From contig JAVCCH010000103.1 in the NCBI GenBank assembly GCA_030765535.1, forward strand, positions 1-34,341: a DNA stretch of 34,341 nucleotides. Direction: 5' to 3'. Position 1 is the first letter of the stretch; every line of letters starts with the position of its first letter. This DNA is from Candidatus Tenebribacter davisii. GTDB lineage: Bacteria; Cloacimonadota; Cloacimonadia; Cloacimonadales; TCS61. Positions 27,103 through 34,282 of this stretch are shown here, piece by piece. The translations under genes were made by a program, and so were the position numbers. The notes below the pieces were generated by a model. The model searched no databases. It saw only the letters and a list, made by a program, of their open reading frames with translations, and was not told the origin of the DNA.

Positions 27103-27273
27103 TTATAATGTGATCGCTTCTACAGGACAAGCATCAACACAAGCACCGCAATCTACACATTTGTCTTTATCGACAACAGCTTTATCGTCTTTCATTTCAA
27201 GAGCTTCTGTAGGACATGTGTCAACACATGCACCGCAGCCGATACAAGTTTCAGTATTAATTGTTACAGCCAT
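27103..27273 (-). CDS. Small 2[4Fe-4S] ferredoxin
   Basis: A 56-residue bacterial ferredoxin of the clostridial type, an electron carrier for anaerobic redox enzymes. Two CxxCxxCxxxCP clusters are complete: C10, C13, C16 and C20, and C39, C42, C45 and C49. The spacing and the 56-residue length are standard, with pseudo-twofold symmetry (CIGCGACVDTCP and CVDCGACVDACP). GGAGG lies 7 bases before the ATG. On the - strand a perfect TATAAT (27305-27310) lies about 30 bases before the start; a TTGAAC 14 bases further up is a poor-spacing -35. It is monocistronic, with its own terminator. It has a higher G+C content than its neighbours, as expected of a highly expressed gene. Confidence 0.95.
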   Translation of the reverse strand: MAVTINTETCIGCGACVDTCPTEALEMKDDKAVVDKDKCVDCGACVDACPVEAITL

Positions 27274-27364
27274 TTTATCCCTCCATTAATTATTTTGAAA
27301 CAAAATTATAAATCGCATATTTTAGTTCAAGTTATTTTTAAAAAATTAATATATTAGATCTTGA

Positions 27365-28120
27365 TCATTTTGATAAATTAAAGAAATTTAAGGCATTTAA
27401 GTAGGAATTTTCAGCTATCTTTTTGGGAGTTGTGCCTTTGATCTCTGAAATTTTTTCAATAATATATTGCAGATTCAGAGGTGAATTTCGTTTACCTCTT
27501 TGCGGATGAGGAGAAAGATATGGTGAATCTGTTTCAACAAAAAATTTATCATTTGGTACTAATCTGATTGTATTCTCTAAGCTAGAATTCTTGAAAGTTA
27601 TTGTTCCCGTAAATGATATTAACCAACCTTTTTCAAGCACTTTTTGGGCAAATAGTTCATCCCCGGAAAAACAATGAAAAACAACTTTTTCAGCATTATT
27701 TCGGCTCAATATCTCATAACAATCTTCATGTGCATCTCTATCGTGAACAACGATAGGCAGATCTGATTCAAGAGCAATTTTGATTTGTTCTTCAAATACC
27801 TTTTGCTGAACATCTTTGGGTGATAGATTCCGATAATAATCTAATCCGATCTCTCCAATTGCAACCACTTTTGAATGTTGTGCTTTCCGGCGGATGAATT
27901 CCGCCTTGAAATCTGTTGCATCATGCGGATGGAATCCTACAGCTGCATAGATTTGATCATATTTTTCTGCAAGTTTAATACTATTATTACACGTTTTTTC
28001 ATCTACACCAATATTGATCATATATTCAATACCGCTATTAAAACATTTTTTTATTAACTGCTCCCGATCTTTATCAAATTGCGGGAAATCAAGATGTGCA
28101 TGCGTTTCAAATATTTTCAT
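27365..28120 (-). CDS. tatD: TatD-family metal-dependent DNase
   Basis: A 251-residue TIM-barrel hydrolase of the TatD family, with roles in DNA repair (3'-5' exonuclease) and in D-aminoacyl or RNA processing in some lineages. Metal ligands are visible in ETHAHLD (H7, H9), EIGLDYY, VHDRDAHED, FHCFSGDE and the ETDSPYLSPHP motif, all matching the family in order. The length is normal. The start lies one base after the stop of the exported-protein gene upstream, with AGAGG inside that gene's end as the ribosome binding site, so the two are co-translated. Confidence 0.93.
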   Translation of the reverse strand: MKIFETHAHLDFPQFDKDREQLIKKCFNSGIEYMINIGVDEKTCNNSIKLAEKYDQIYAAVGFHPHDATDFKAEFIRRKAQHSKVVAIGEIGLDYYRNLSPKDVQQKVFEEQIKIALESDLPIVVHDRDAHEDCYEILSRNNAEKVVFHCFSGDELFAQKVLEKGWLISFTGTITFKNSSLENTIRLVPNDKFFVETDSPYLSPHPQRGKRNSPLNLQYIIEKISEIKGTTPKKIAENSYLNALNFFNLSK

Positions 28121-28121
28121 T

Positions 28122-29519
28122 TTACCTCTTATTTTCTACTGCTGGATGCAAGATCATCATGATAATATCAATTTTGAATTCTTTACTCAAATGAAAATAT
28201 ATTTCGGCCATATCACTTGAGCCATCAGAGGATAGTGCTACCAGGAAACCCTTAAATTCAATTGTGCCATTCATTTTTTTTATATTATCAATGCCAAAAT
28301 ATATTGTTCTGCCCTGCCAATATTCATTAAGCAAAAGCAGAATATCAGAGTAAGAATCTGTTTCATAAAGTTCACGTTTATCAGTACGTACTATAAGAGT
28401 TGAAGTAACTTCATCGTGAATCAGCAGGAAATTCATAAGTTTTGAACCAATCGAACGATGTTCATAGATAAGTTGAGGTAGATAATTTGCCAAAATTGAA
28501 ATTTCTGTTTCAGATAACATGGACATATCGATCCTGTCTGAACCAATCAGTAATAGTTTATTTTCAAGATCCAGGTTATTATGCGGATAGATATTTATCA
28601 TATCAGAATTTATCTCTACTTTTAAAGAAATCTCTCCACTTAATTTATCCTCAAATTTATCTATACGAAGAATCCATAGATTTTGTTCATTTGATATTGA
28701 ATGGTGGGGGAATTCGCTGAAAAAAAAGGTGTGAACATCTGTAATTTTATTATTAAGAAGTTCACGTCTTGGTGGTTTAATAAAATTCAATTTTATATAT
28801 TCTGCCAGAGTTAGATCTTCAATTTTCTGTTTCTTATCTTCTTCCGGCATAATAGTTATTTTAGACATCGTTTTGCTTTTAATAAATTCGCGTTCTCTAA
28901 TTTCTAAAATTATCTCATCAATGTTATTAACTCTGGGAAATAATATTCTAAATTCATCCATCTCATCTGATGTAAATTTAAAGCCTAAGGTATCCGCCTT
29001 TACCGTTAATTCCACCGGATTCAATTTTAGTCTGGAGATCGGGCGATCTTCCCATAACAGGAGAAGTGCAGCTTCACCTTTTTGTTCTTTATATTCCAAT
29101 ATAATTTTGTTAAAATCAAGGAGATCGAACACAAAATTATTATCATTACTGTTCAAGCGATATATGAATCTTTCCAGAAAATTTGTATAAGGATTAATAT
29201 TAAGTTCATTATCAATGTAGAATGTAAAGGGAATGATCTCTCTTTGAGAATAAATCTTCCAATTCTGCCAGTCATATTCCACATTTATTTCTCTACCATT
29301 TTTATCTTTATAGCTCTTAACAACTTTTTCACTTGTAAGTCCAGCAGGAAGATTATGATCTAATTTTTCAGTACCTAACCAGGATTGATATAATTCATAT
29401 TGATAAGAATTTATAAAATCAGTTGCTTTAGGCTCAAAACTGTAAGCTCTTATAGTAACGAAAACAAAAAACGTTATCAATAGAATTTTGCAAAGATTAT
29501 ATCCTAATTTATTTGACAT
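28122..29519 (-). CDS. Exported protein of unknown function
   Basis: A 465-residue protein with a signal sequence at about 11-26 (ILLITFFVFVTIRAY). I do not recognise the family. The remainder alternates short beta-strands with charged loops and has no cysteines beyond the leader, no repeats and no further membrane span. It is co-translated with tatD (1-base gap), but an exported product beside a cytosolic nuclease suggests shared transcription rather than shared function. GGGAT lies about 5 bases before the ATG. It is divergent from the small gene at 29600, with 80 bases between the two starts. Confidence 0.7.
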   Translation of the reverse strand: MSNKLGYNLCKILLITFFVFVTIRAYSFEPKATDFINSYQYELYQSWLGTEKLDHNLPAGLTSEKVVKSYKDKNGREINVEYDWQNWKIYSQREIIPFTFYIDNELNINPYTNFLERFIYRLNSNDNNFVFDLLDFNKIILEYKEQKGEAALLLLWEDRPISRLKLNPVELTVKADTLGFKFTSDEMDEFRILFPRVNNIDEIILEIREREFIKSKTMSKITIMPEEDKKQKIEDLTLAEYIKLNFIKPPRRELLNNKITDVHTFFFSEFPHHSISNEQNLWILRIDKFEDKLSGEISLKVEINSDMINIYPHNNLDLENKLLLIGSDRIDMSMLSETEISILANYLPQLIYEHRSIGSKLMNFLLIHDEVTSTLIVRTDKRELYETDSYSDILLLLNEYWQGRTIYFGIDNIKKMNGTIEFKGFLVALSSDGSSDMAEIYFHLSKEFKIDIIMMILHPAVENKR

Positions 29520-29552
29520 AACTATCCCGCTTCACTTTTATGAACAAGTAAA

Positions 29553-29581
29553 TTGAGTTAAGTTAAAGAGGTCAACTAAAT
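29553..29581 (+). promoter_or_regulatory. Promoter of the small acidic-protein gene
   Basis: TTGAGT (29553-29558), 17 bases, then CTAAAT (29576-29581), 18 bases before the start codon. The TTGAGT hexamer is shared with the SDR promoter. Confidence 0.45.
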
Positions 29582-29599
29582 CCATTAAAGGAGCGAGAT

Positions 29600-29881
29600 A
29601 TGATGATCGCTGAAAAAGATAAAAAAAAGATTATGGAATTCTATGAATTAAGTGGAGGTAATTTTAGCCTCCGTAAGTTTCATAAACCCGTTTTAGTTTA
29701 TGATGTAGATGGAGATAAAGTAAGGTACTCACTCTGGGAAGAGGAAATATTAGATAGATACGGTCTTAAAAATGTTGATGGTTGGGATCATACAGAAAAT
29801 GTCGCTTTTTGCCCTGACTGGATGCAGGGAGAAGATGATGATAATCTGGATGATATCGATACAGATGAGGATGATGTATAA
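29600..29881 (+). CDS. Small protein with acidic tail, unknown function
   Basis: A 93-residue protein not recognised as any family. Residues 1-75 are mixed (EFYELSGGNFSLRKFHKPV, then YSLWEEEILDRYGL) and the last 18 are almost all Asp and Glu (GEDDDNLDDIDTDEDD). GGAG lies 6 bases before the ATG. It has its own promoter and a perfect terminator, which argues that it is a real, independently expressed gene. Acidic tails of this kind occur in nucleic-acid mimics and in small ribosome- or polymerase-associated proteins, but I see no specific match. Confidence 0.75.
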   Translation: MMIAEKDKKKIMEFYELSGGNFSLRKFHKPVLVYDVDGDKVRYSLWEEEILDRYGLKNVDGWDHTENVAFCPDWMQGEDDDNLDDIDTDEDDV

Positions 29882-29900
29882 ATAATCTATTTTGAAATGT

Positions 29901-29930
29901 AAAAAACCGTTCCAATTGGAACGGTTTTTT
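29901..29930. terminator. Bidirectional intrinsic terminator, perfect 30-bp palindrome
   Basis: The whole 30 bases equal their own reverse complement: A6, arms CCGTTCC/GGAACGG around AATT, T6. It lies between convergent genes and serves both strands. Confidence 0.93.
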
Positions 29931-29942
29931 TATTATTCACTA

Positions 29943-31052
29943 TCATTTACTGATCATTAAGTGAAAAAATATACTAATTCCAATGTTAATTGCCTCTTCA
30001 TCCGGCAGGAATTTAGAGGAATGCAGATCACTATCATCATCATTTCCAACTCCCAGCCAGAACAGTAATCCATTATATTTTTCTGTGAAAAAACCAAAAT
30101 CCTCACCTGTAAAAACCATTTCACTTTCAATAAATTCTAACTTCATTTCTGCAGCGATAACTTTAAGCTTTTTATACAGATCTTTGTTATTAATAACTTC
30201 TTTATAATAAGATTTATAAATTAATTCAGCATCAATATCATATTTTTTTGCAATTTTAGATCTTAAATTCTCAATAAGAGCTTTTAAAATTTCATGATTT
30301 TCATTAGTAAATGCACGTAGAGTTCCTTCTAACCTGCATTCAGCAGGAATGGTATTCCTGATAACTCCTGCATTCATTTTACCGAAGGAACAAATCACGG
30401 GTTTACCAATAGGAAACTCCCGTTTAATTTCTTCTTCAAGTTCAAGATAGAATTCTGCACCTGCCTTGAGAGCATTTATCCCTTTTTCTGCAAAAGCAAT
30501 ATGTGCACCGATACCTTTGAAAACAACTTCGATCTCCCGCGTATTGGCAAAGAATATACCAGGCTTAGAAGCAATTTTGCCTGTTTTCATTTTACCTTTC
30601 ACATGCAAAGCATAAGCTTCTGATACACTAAATCTATCCAGTATTTTTGTTTTTATTATACGAGTTGCACCACCTTTTTCCTCTTCTGCAGGCTGAAATA
30701 AGAACAATAAATTCTCTTTGAGTTCAGCAGTTATTACTTTTTCAATTAATCCTATCAGAATTGTCATGTGCATATCATGTCCACATGCATGCATTTTTCC
30801 TTTATGCTCAGATTCAAAATCACAATTTGTCTCTTCAGTAATTGGCAATCCATCCATATCCGCACGGAAAAATTTATATTCCCCTGCACCATGTGAATAT
30901 TCCACTAAAATCCCGGGAAAAGCGAAAGTATGAATATTCAATCCATCAAAATTTTTTAATATATTTAGAAGATATTCTTGTGTTTTAAATTCTTCGAATC
31001 CAAGTTCGGGGATTTTGTGTAGTTCTTTTCTAATGTTGACCAGATTTAACAT
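29943..31052 (-). CDS. M20D-family amidohydrolase (N-acetyldiaminopimelate deacetylase/hippurate hydrolase-like)
   Basis: A 369-residue zinc or manganese amidohydrolase. Metal-binding motifs are HACGHDMHMT, PAEEEKGGA, ALHVKG and FTGEDFGFF; FRADMDGLPITEE marks the M20D subgroup, which removes acyl groups from amino acids, among them N-acetyl-diaminopimelate in lysine synthesis. The exact substrate is unresolved. The start is taken at the ATG at 31052, with AAAGGA 7 bases upstream and the family-typical LVNIRKELHKIPELGFEE right after it. The 34-codon extension to 31154 is not family-like. It stands alone, divergent from tRNA-Arg and convergent with the small acidic gene. Confidence 0.9.
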   Translation of the reverse strand: MLNLVNIRKELHKIPELGFEEFKTQEYLLNILKNFDGLNIHTFAFPGILVEYSHGAGEYKFFRADMDGLPITEETNCDFESEHKGKMHACGHDMHMTILIGLIEKVITAELKENLLFLFQPAEEEKGGATRIIKTKILDRFSVSEAYALHVKGKMKTGKIASKPGIFFANTREIEVVFKGIGAHIAFAEKGINALKAGAEFYLELEEEIKREFPIGKPVICSFGKMNAGVIRNTIPAECRLEGTLRAFTNENHEILKALIENLRSKIAKKYDIDAELIYKSYYKEVINNKDLYKKLKVIAAEMKLEFIESEMVFTGEDFGFFTEKYNGLLFWLGVGNDDDSDLHSSKFLPDEEAINIGISIFFHLMISK

Positions 31053-31173
31053 AACTTTTTCCTTTAAATTAATTATATATAAGATTTGTGAATTTATCAG
31101 AATTCTGTCAATTAAATCATTTGCTTGACATACAAACAGAGACAAAATTTTCATAACTTCTGTTAATAGTTGT

Positions 31174-31250
31174 GCCCCCGTAGCTCAGCAGGATAGAGCA
31201 GTTCCCTCCTAAGGAAAAGGTCAGCCGTTCGAATCGGCTCGGGGGTACCA
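31174..31250 (+). tRNA. tRNA-Arg (anticodon CCU)
   Basis: Full cloverleaf: acceptor GCCCCCG with CGGGGGT (first pair G-U), D-stem GCTC/GAGC, anticodon loop CTCCTAA with CCT at 31208-31210, T-stem AGCCG/CGGCT and loop TTCGAAT, discriminator A and encoded CCA. One G-A mismatch sits at the top of the anticodon stem. TTGACA at 31125-31130 is a likely -35. The 3' end is overlapped by the serine recombinase gene on the other strand. Confidence 0.95.
31221..31250. mobile_element. Candidate attachment site (attL) at the tRNA-Arg 3' end
   Basis: The last 30 bases of the tRNA are shared with the end of the recombinase gene, the usual position for an integration target. The far-end copy is outside the window, so the core cannot be fixed. 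Confidence 0.55.
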
Positions 31251-32714
31251 TTGACGCATCGGGGTGTTCAAATCTCCCGAAAGGCGCATGAATAGAGGTG
31301 TTTTGCCAGTTCGAAATACCTTACCATCCCAAAAAACACTATTTGGGAAAATAATGGATTGTATTTGCTCCTTAATCTTTATATCCATAGTATTTAGCCA
31401 CCAATCACCAAAGTTCGAACTAAAGAGCTTAAACTTGTTTATAAGTATCTTAATCTCTATATCCTCAAGCTTATTTGCTTCCAGTTTAGCTTCATAAGAT
31501 AGAAGATTTTCATCGATTTCTTTCATCTTTACCTTTGCATCATCTTCACCAAGAGTTCCATCTAACATAAAATCAAGAAGTCTATTTTTCCGTTGCTTTT
31601 CTCTTTGCATCTCACCCTTGATTTGTTTAATCAGTTGTTGTTGCCTTTTCTTCTGTGAGTCAAATTCAGAGGTTATTGAAGCAATAGTTGCTTTTAATGC
31701 ATTATCTCTCAAGATCATATCGTTTAGTAGACAGTAGAACTTTTCTTCTAATTCTGCTTTTGGTGTTCTAATAGAACAATTCTTCTTACTGCTACAATGA
31801 TAATAGGCATATTTTGATCCACCACCACCAGTAGATTTACTTCCAGTAATCCTTTCTCCACATAAACCACAGCGTAGTATTTTTTTTAAAGGAAATTCAG
31901 AATTATTACTACTTTTATTTATCCCACCTTTTCGCCTAGCAAGCATGATTTTTTGAACTTTATAAAACTGACTTTTTGTAATAATGGGTTCGTGAATAGC
32001 ATCGATCAAATTTGGAAACCAGGATACTTTCAATTTTCCCATGTATAAGACATTATTTAGCATTTTAGTCAGTTTATCCTTTTTCAAATTGGGTAATCCC
32101 ATTGCTTGTAACTCTCGACGTATCTCTTCTTTCGAATAAGTATTAGTTTCAGCCATTTCAAAAGCCTTCTGGACATATATTGCATTCTCAGTATCTATAG
32201 CAATGATTGAATGTCCTTTTTCTTTAACTCTTTTGTATCCCAATGGAGCTTTCCAGCACCATCTACCATCTTTACAAGCTTGTTGCATTACCGCTATTGT
32301 TCTCTCAGATTTCTGATCATTTTCAAATTGTGCAAATGAAGCAGTCATATTTCTACTAAGCTTACCAACAGCATTTAAGTCATTTGGTTCTGTAACAGAA
32401 TGAATCATTATTCCCATCTTACTTAATCGTAACTCAAGACTTTTGAAATCATAGAGTTCTCTAGATAACCTATCCAGCTTCCACACAACTAACCCGGTAA
32501 CATGACCTACATTTGACTTCATGTATTTAAGCATCTTTTGAAGTTCTGTTCTATCCTGTGTTTTTGCACTCTCTCCACTTTCTATAAATATCTTTCCCAA
32601 AACAAATCCAGATTTTTCAATGAATTTTTTGCTAGCCTGTTCTTGTTGATGCAAACTATAACCTGTTTCTGCTTGCTCTTTTGAGGATACTCTGCAATAT
32701 ATTAACGTTTCCAT
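31221..32714 (-). CDS. Large serine recombinase (site-specific integrase)
   Basis: A 497-residue large serine recombinase. The N-terminal resolvase domain (about 1-150) has the nucleophile S10 in YCRVSSKEQ, then GLVVWKLDRLSR and the SFAQFENDQKSERT helix start. A Recombinase domain follows at about 160-265 (PLGYKRV and LNNVLYMGKLKVSWFPNL), then a zinc ribbon at about 283-320 (CGLCGERITGS, YYHCSSKKNC) and a long coiled coil at about 345-425. The last nine residues WYPRADSNG are translated from the antisense of tRNA-Arg, so the C-terminus depends on the integration site. It overlaps the upstream 188-residue gene closely (2-base gap). The gene looks intact. Confidence 0.92.
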   Translation of the reverse strand: METLIYCRVSSKEQAETGYSLHQQEQASKKFIEKSGFVLGKIFIESGESAKTQDRTELQKMLKYMKSNVGHVTGLVVWKLDRLSRELYDFKSLELRLSKMGIMIHSVTEPNDLNAVGKLSRNMTASFAQFENDQKSERTIAVMQQACKDGRWCWKAPLGYKRVKEKGHSIIAIDTENAIYVQKAFEMAETNTYSKEEIRRELQAMGLPNLKKDKLTKMLNNVLYMGKLKVSWFPNLIDAIHEPIITKSQFYKVQKIMLARRKGGINKSSNNSEFPLKKILRCGLCGERITGSKSTGGGGSKYAYYHCSSKKNCSIRTPKAELEEKFYCLLNDMILRDNALKATIASITSEFDSQKKRQQQLIKQIKGEMQREKQRKNRLLDFMLDGTLGEDDAKVKMKEIDENLLSYEAKLEANKLEDIEIKILINKFKLFSSNFGDWWLNTMDIKIKEQIQSIIFPNSVFWDGKVFRTGKTPLFMRLSGDLNTPMRQWYPRADSNG

Positions 32715-32716
32715 TG

Positions 32717-33283
32717 TTAAGATTTGTTTGTACTATTACTGGTTTTATCTAAAATATCAAAGAAAAGAATTGTTAATTCTCTTATACTTTCAACACATAT
32801 CTTGAATTCTTCTTCATTAAATTCTTCTAGTGGATAATATTTGCGTAATTCTTCGTCTGTAAGAAACTGATTCCTGTTTTCATGAGTTGAGTAGAGACGA
32901 GAAGCCAGTTCTTCTATTATATTAGTTATAATCTCTGAAAATGGAATAGAATTCTTAGCTAAGGGTAAAGGACGATATAATCTTTGTGCATAGGATCGAC
33001 TAAATGACTTTATTCCTCCACCAAGAGAAACAATGACTCTACTTGTTTTACTAACAATTGTCTCTTCTATTATTCTTGTAAAATCATAATTGATAATTAC
33101 CGAGTCATCTATTAATCCAGGTCCCATTTCTAGTTTATTTAGTTCCCTAATTATGATAATAGACAAAAGCTGAGAAAAAGATATCTTAGATACATTCCCA
33201 TAGGTTCTAATTACTTCATTGTTATTTATTATATGATTTATAAGCCTTAAAGATAGTACTGACTTATTGTAGATATTTTCCAT
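32717..33283 (-). CDS. Unknown protein of the integrated element
   Basis: A 188-residue protein that I do not recognise. It is mainly helical by composition, has no membrane span or signal peptide, and has a central GGGIKSFSRSYAQRLYRPLP segment. It lacks the G-S-x-D-x-D pattern of AbiEii nucleotidyltransferases, whose gene would usually sit at about this place after an AbiEi gene. GAGG lies 6 bases before the ATG. It starts 8 bases after the 47-residue gene and ends 2 bases before the recombinase, so it belongs to their operon. Confidence 0.65.
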   Translation of the reverse strand: MENIYNKSVLSLRLINHIINNNEVIRTYGNVSKISFSQLLSIIIIRELNKLEMGPGLIDDSVIINYDFTRIIEETIVSKTSRVIVSLGGGIKSFSRSYAQRLYRPLPLAKNSIPFSEIITNIIEELASRLYSTHENRNQFLTDEELRKYYPLEEFNEEEFKICVESIRELTILFFDILDKTSNSTNKS

Positions 33284-33291
33284 TAATACCT

Positions 33292-33435
33292 CTAAACTAA
33301 TTCACTAGCGATCATTTCTGCTTGTTTCAGCACGGTTTTAGTAGCGAGCTTTTTCATATCTGGCGGATAACCGAACTTACATAGTGCTCTTTTTACTATA
33401 ACTTTAAGTCTAGCTATTACATTTTCCTTAATCAT
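33292..33435 (-). CDS. 47-residue protein similar to the HsdR C-terminal segment
   Basis: The product reads MIKENVIARLKVIVKRALCK and continues with FGYPPD and a helix VLKQAEMIAS. This matches the C-terminal segment of type I restriction R subunits (VKRxLRKYGYPPDKQ...VLEQAE), but here it stands alone. The ATG shares one base with the TGA of the AbiEi-type gene, and the next gene begins 8 bases after the stop. The context supports translation. It is either a stand-alone interaction module or a remnant of an hsdR gene kept as a short frame. Confidence 0.6.
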   Translation of the reverse strand: MIKENVIARLKVIVKRALCKFGYPPDMKKLATKTVLKQAEMIASELV

Positions 33436-34037
33436 CAACTCTCACTACATATTTGTTTAATAGTTTCATAAATCCATACAGTTGAAGCCTGAGTGTCTTT
33501 CAGTATCTTCGAATACATACAGGGATCAATGTGCTTTCTTATCTTTCGGATTACTACAGGCTTTATACGTTCTTTACCTAAAGTTTTTATAGACTGAACT
33601 AATAGAGAACTTTCTTTATATTTAAACCCTATGTCTTTCAAAACTGAATTCTTAAACTCCAAAATTGTACCAAGGATGTCATAGCTTTTATTTGGTCCAT
33701 CGCTTAAATAGATATACCTGCTCTCTATCTGTGTAGATAATCCAAACATGTTTAAAGCACTATCTCCCGATATCTCTATCCGCCAATTAAATTTCCTTGC
33801 GAATGCTCTGGCTATCTGATCAATGTCAGGACTTAGTTCTTGATTAAGAAATTCACTATATTTGGGGTAATCGTATATACCTCTATATACTCTTCTGATT
33901 TTACCTTTTCTTACTAAATCGGATAATGTACTATCAGCTTCTTGACGAGTAAATCTATTCATCAAATCATGTGATGAAAACACCCAACCCCTACGATGTC
34001 CAGCTATAAAGTATAGTACTTCTTCATAAAGTTTCAT
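33435..34037 (-). CDS. AbiEi-family regulator/antitoxin (DUF6088-like)
   Basis: A 200-residue protein of the DUF6088/AbiEi type. The N-terminal winged helix shows GWVFSSHDLMNRF and LVRKGKIRRVYRGIYDYPKY; the C-terminal half has ISGDSALNMFGLSTQI and YIYLSDGPNKSYDI, the family hallmark. AbiEi proteins repress their operon and neutralise an AbiEii nucleotidyltransferase encoded next. No AbiEii follows here; instead come the HsdR-tail protein and an unknown protein. An inverted repeat just upstream (34061-34086) is a plausible self-binding site. Confidence 0.85.
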   Translation of the reverse strand: MKLYEEVLYFIAGHRRGWVFSSHDLMNRFTRQEADSTLSDLVRKGKIRRVYRGIYDYPKYSEFLNQELSPDIDQIARAFARKFNWRIEISGDSALNMFGLSTQIESRYIYLSDGPNKSYDILGTILEFKNSVLKDIGFKYKESSLLVQSIKTLGKERIKPVVIRKIRKHIDPCMYSKILKDTQASTVWIYETIKQICSES

Positions 34038-34060
34038 TCATAATCTCCATGTACTAATTC

Positions 34061-34086
34061 CCAGAAAAATTAACATGTTTTTCTGG
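34061..34086. promoter_or_regulatory. Inverted repeat upstream of the AbiEi-type gene, possible operator
   Basis: Nine-base arms CCAGAAAAA and TTTTTCTGG, 8-base spacer, 24-49 bases before the start codon. On the - strand an AT-rich CATTATAAG lies just upstream, so the repeat would cover the transcription start. AbiEi proteins are known to bind inverted repeats at their promoters. Confidence 0.5.
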
Positions 34087-34206
34087 AAAAGCTACTTATA
34101 ATGTTATCTTCATTTCTCACTCATTAACTTTGATAATAAGGCGGAGGCAAGTGGACACTATCAGAACTTTTTTTACCATCCTCTATTCTATTTGCATCAT
34201 CACCAT

Positions 34207-34230
34207 TTACCGCTCATGTATGAGCAGTAA
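34207..34230. repeat. 24-bp imperfect palindrome in the intergenic region
   Basis: TTAC-C-GCTCAT and its complement around GT, one mismatched pair. It lies between the partial gene at the edge and the AbiEi-type gene. There is no T-run, so it is more likely a protein-binding site than a terminator. Confidence 0.4.
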
Positions 34231-34282
34231 ATAACTTTGTCGATCATATTTTGCATTTTATAAGCTACAAGATATCATTAAG

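Noticed and set aside
31053-31154. N-terminal extension of the M20D amidohydrolase
   Set aside because: Not family-like and a good ribosome binding site precedes the inner ATG at 31052.
32717-33283. AbiEii-type nucleotidyltransferase
   Set aside because: Right position after an AbiEi gene, but no nucleotidyltransferase motif can be seen.
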